Below, one piece after another: positions 60,360-64,000 of a stretch of 64,000 nt of DNA (the first letter of the stretch is position 1; every line of letters begins with the position of its first letter). The stretch is taken from contig CAIIXF020000007.1 in the NCBI GenBank assembly GCA_903813345.2, positions 3,539,730 to 3,603,729 on the forward strand, given 5' to 3'. This stretch comes from Owenia fusiformis. Lineage: Eukaryota; Annelida; Polychaeta; Sabellida; Oweniidae. The notes beneath the pieces are model-generated. The model was not told the origin of the DNA. It saw nothing but the letters and a program-made list of their open reading frames with translations, and searched no databases. The position numbers were made by a program, and so were the translations under genes.

Positions 60360-63300
60360 TACTTACTTTCAGTACTTACATCAAGTACCTGTATATAATA
60401 AAACAAATTAATTGGATGATCATGTGGATATTTCACAATTTACACATCTTCAAAACGATTAATATACTAAGCCCGCTGGCTTATTCTTTCTCATTAGGTA
60501 CTTAGCCTGCAATATACATCGCGTAACATCATCCAATACCAAATATCACCAGTGATGTGTATAAACTAAACATATGCGTTATGGCATGTATGGGCTAATA
60601 TGCATAAAGCTATTGTACGATTTATATAGGCTTTGGAGGGTCTATCCGGCCTGATATGAAATGTATTTCAATCGAGAATATCATACTTGCTCTCTGGATA
60701 TTATGTGTGCGTGTAGAAATGATTTGATATTCTTGTTTATGAGGTGGATAAAAGACCCCCCCCCCCCCTAAAAAGGAGTGCACTTTTATTTAAGCGGTAA
60801 GTTAAGCCAGAGAGCAATGATCACATTACAAAAAGGCTATAGACCTAGGCTAAACGGATGTTTATACTCAAATGCTATCTGTCTTCCAAATCTATTTGTC
60901 AAAATGCGATACTTTATTGTAAAAACGACAAACAGCAAAAGATCTTCGTTTCAATGGAAGATGAGCTATAAAATCCTGCAGAAAGATTAATTCAATGTAA
61001 AGGAAAAAGATGTGTTATTACCTGGAAAGATTATAGCCTTTATAAACTTAATTCTTTCCCATATCGTGATATGTGTAATGTTGCGTTGGGCATATTGACT
61101 TACTTTCTACCACACCTGCGCCTTAAAGGTAAAACTAGATAGAGATACAGAAGAAAGAATTCGATAAAATATTGAAAGTGAAAAGAGATTTAGAACGAGT
61201 GGGGAGAACTTAAGAGGAGGGAGAATAAGAGAAACATAAAACAAATAGAAATTTCTTATTTTAATGGTCCAAATGGACACGGATGTATACCATGAATGAT
61301 CATGAGTTTTATCATAGAGATTACTGGGGCGAAGCTAATGGTAATAAAGTATCGGTAATATTCAACCAACACATAAAATGACTGCATCAATTTGTACTGA
61401 TTTTGTTTACCCTATATGAATTATTCTTATTAAGTTGTTTTGTGAAGTGTATGGAAGAAGACCGAAACAGGTACTCATCTTGAAAATATATTTTGATTTG
61501 TCCATGACAGAATGTTCTCCTGTTTTAGAGAGGAAATAATGAAACGGAGTTCATTACGGCCACAATAAACCCAGTTTACTATCCATTAAATGAGTGCTAA
61601 TGGTGCTTCAGACTTGCAAACTAAAGCAATATGAACTGACTTATCTAATTTTGCCACAGCAAAAATTGCGATAAACAAATTATAAGCACATTGCAGATTG
61701 CCTATAAAATCAATTTCAGTGTATTTTTATTTGCTCTGGAGTTGGCAATCATCTTGATGGACGTTTGCCGATAATCCGAGTAAACACATTCATAATACTT
61801 CGACAGGGGGCACAAGGACTATCTGACTGTAGCTTTATATGTCAGTTTTAAACCTCTAAAGAAAACCTCACCGCTAATGTAATCTATTTTGCAAGAAAAG
61901 CTTTTCCGTATGATTACATAGTTCACACATACTCGCATGCATATAAAATAGAAAAATGTAACTATCGTAATACGCATGATGAAAATGACGGATAGTGCAG
62001 ACCTCGATCATATGAGTTAGCTTCATCTCATTCATCTTCCACTGAATCAATTGACTGACTTTAGCTACACAATTCTACAAAGTAGTATGAGATGCACGAT
62101 TTTGGAATAAAAAACCAATGCCACCGCTAACAGATGATGTAGGGACCGATGGAACAGAAATATTGTCCCCTGTTGAACATTGTCCTAGTTTAAATTGATA
62201 AATCACTCCCAAACCAATTATGGCTAGTATGGCTACTATTAGCCTAACACCATGAGCGTCGTGCTATTACACTTTTTCATATTTCTAGTTGAAGGCAGAA
62301 AGATGCGATGAGTTATCAGAATGGCTGAATAAGGTCGCAATGTATAATGAATACTTGAAATAAAAATGTTCACGAAATTAGGCGACACATGGTCAGAATG
62401 GCCTTTTCGATGGAAAATAAAGAGTTAACATCCAAACCTTAAAACTAATTGATTGTGAAAATTGCAGAATATGCAAGAACCAATTGCAAAAATGTTGTGA
62501 AATAACTGTTTTGGGAAATGATTATGGTAATTCCATACTCTTCCGAGGAAGGATAAAACAAATTTGTTCTTTCAAAACTTCAAATGAGTCAAGTCGAATA
62601 CCACCTAATGAGAATGTTTTATAGCGTTAAGGTCAATTTGCCTTAATACGTTACATTAAAAATGACAAAATGCTTGAGGTTTTCTCAAAATAGGGCCAGA
62701 ATTTGGAATTAAAATTCAGTGCCCAAATTATCAGGGGAAAGGTGAACTAGCCATTAAATATTTGAGACAAGAGGTGCTAGAGGATACACCAACGAGATCT
62801 AGAATTACAATTGTGAAACAGAATCCGGATTTAAGCTGTTGTAGAGATTAGGTAGGATATAGACGTACTATTCAGATTGTAGAGCGATTTGTAACACACT
62901 ATCATCTAACACACTTGGTGCAAATTTGTGTTATGGTAATGATAATTGCAACATTGCACAGTATTGTAGTTTTGATTAGATTGGGCTATAGACGTCTTGG
63001 CAATCCTCAAAGGCAATCAACCGAGATTAGAGGATCGGCAAGTTTCCAGCAAGCGATTTGTTGTTATAATATTCTATTTGTTTATAGGACATGCTCTACT
63101 TCTATTTCCATGTTCTCTGAAATATTTTCAGCGACCATTCGGAGATATTGGCACATGCTATAAGCCTTATTGAAAACATAAACCAATGCGATTCTCCTAT
63201 CTAGTGATAGTGCAACAAGCTGTATTTAGACGACAGTGACGATTTTAGGCAGCGGACCAAGTTATTATTTCGTCTATCTTGAATCAAAGAAATACTGCAT

Positions 63301-63660
63301 TGGTCATGAATATTTTATCCTTGGATTGATTTATTTCGGATTACTTGAGTTAAAGGGGTATAAATTAAGTCTGTATACAGAGGCCAAACAACAATCGCAA
63401 AAGGAGCGTGATGTGACGGCTCACACGTGGTCGAGATAAACTAATTAGGCATGTGATAGGCCTTCTGCATAGATAATATCAGACTAGGATGACATCTTCG
63501 TTCTCTTTAAGAAGATAAATATTACATAAGAAGGTATTAGCGGTACAATCTTTGAACTGGTTATATGACTAACAATACATAACATAAGATATTACCAAGG
63601 GGTCTCACATGCGCTGGAAACTAGAAATTAATAATCTAATTTGATATATACATATATATG
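60360..63660. other. Intergenic DNA with nothing recognised
   Basis: AT-rich sequence with a C-run at about 60760. The short ORFs here carry no domain I recognise. A tatatacatatatatg stretch at 63644-63659, just before the ankyrin gene start codon, could be a TATA-like element. Confidence 0.5.
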
Positions 63661-63668
63661 TAAGTAGA

Positions 63669-64000
63669 ATGGCGTGGAATAACTCTGGAGAAGATACAAC
63701 AAGCGTCGATTCATCGTATACCGATTTTTACGACATCAGTTTCCTTGAGGCATGTATGGAATGTGACACTGAATCACTTTACGACATCATATGTAGCGGT
63801 GTGATGTCAGAACAAATAAATGAAAGAGATAAATCAGGAAAAGTAAGTAGCGTTATAACGGTAAGTTCCCAGAATAGCAATTCCAACAAACAAATAGTTA
63901 CAAATGTTCCCATGGTTTCCTTCTATAGAGAATATACATGTAACTTGAGTAGAACATGTGTATATCCGTTAACGATTTTGCAGGGTGGATTGCCTGCAGA
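63669..64000 (+). CDS. Ankyrin-repeat protein, N-terminal exons (partial)
   Basis: Exon 1 is 63669-63842 (58 codons, ending in a GTAAGT donor, phase 0). Exon 2 probably starts at 63984 after tttgcag and is cut by the window edge. The N-terminus is acidic and Ser/Thr-rich (MAWNNSGEDTTSVDSSYTDF), followed by one ankyrin-type helix pair, FLEACMECDTESLYDIICSG, then VMSEQINERDKSGK leading into GGLPA. The pattern 'L...I..GV..E.INE.D.SG' resembles the first repeat of ANKRD33-type proteins, but too little is visible to name the gene. Role unknown; such repeats usually bind proteins. An ATG-led open frame, a consensus donor and the domain match make this a real gene. Confidence 0.7.
   Translation, partial: MAWNNSGEDTTSVDSSYTDFYDISFLEACMECDTESLYDIICSGVMSEQINERDKSGKVSSVITVSSQNSNSNKQIVTNVPMVSFYREYTCNLSRTCVYPLTILQGGLPA

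Overview
The window is AT-rich, intron-bearing animal nuclear DNA. The two complete genes give proteins close to vertebrate and mollusc orthologues but not identical to either. The repeat landscape is rich in short inverted-repeat DNA transposons, chains of degenerate 'gccatcttgttttctgg'-type units and tctg microsatellites. This suggests a marine invertebrate, most likely a lophotrochozoan such as a mollusc or brachiopod. That placement is an inference and could be wrong. I saw no rRNA genes, CRISPR arrays, bacterial operons, or LTR or retrovirus-like elements.

Layout. (1) 1-21825: a macrosatellite of 1338-bp units, about 17 in number, nearly identical and with no long ORF. Two units carry the same 473-bp deletion. 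The array runs off the left edge. (2) 21838-27578, + strand: riboflavin kinase (RFK) in four exons. Its start codon lies 12 bp beyond the last satellite base. (3) 27579-33560: a spacer rich in DNA transposon relics, including a 761-bp foldback element with mariner-like ends. (4) 33818-54068, + strand: a complete Gq-type G-protein alpha subunit gene in eight coding exons (353 aa). Its 9.8-kb first intron is packed with tandem duplications and MITEs, including a perfect 716-bp duplication and a 20-bp array of five AP-1-like sites. (5) 54069 to about 58262: a long putative 3' UTR with several poly(A) signals and a 22-bp minisatellite. (6) 58725-59576: an internally deleted PIF/Harbinger transposon that keeps part of its transposase. 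(7) 60087-60354: a MITE, followed by about 3.3 kb with no recognised feature. (8) 63669 to the right edge, + strand: the first exon and start of the second exon of an ankyrin-repeat gene.

The three genes lie in the same orientation. RFK makes FMN from riboflavin, and G-alpha-q couples receptors to phospholipase C-beta. No shared pathway is evident. From memory, RFK and GNAQ both lie in human 9q21, so the pairing may be an old bilaterian linkage. Exon boundaries were placed by reading frame, GT/AG sites and recalled protein alignments; no search was run.
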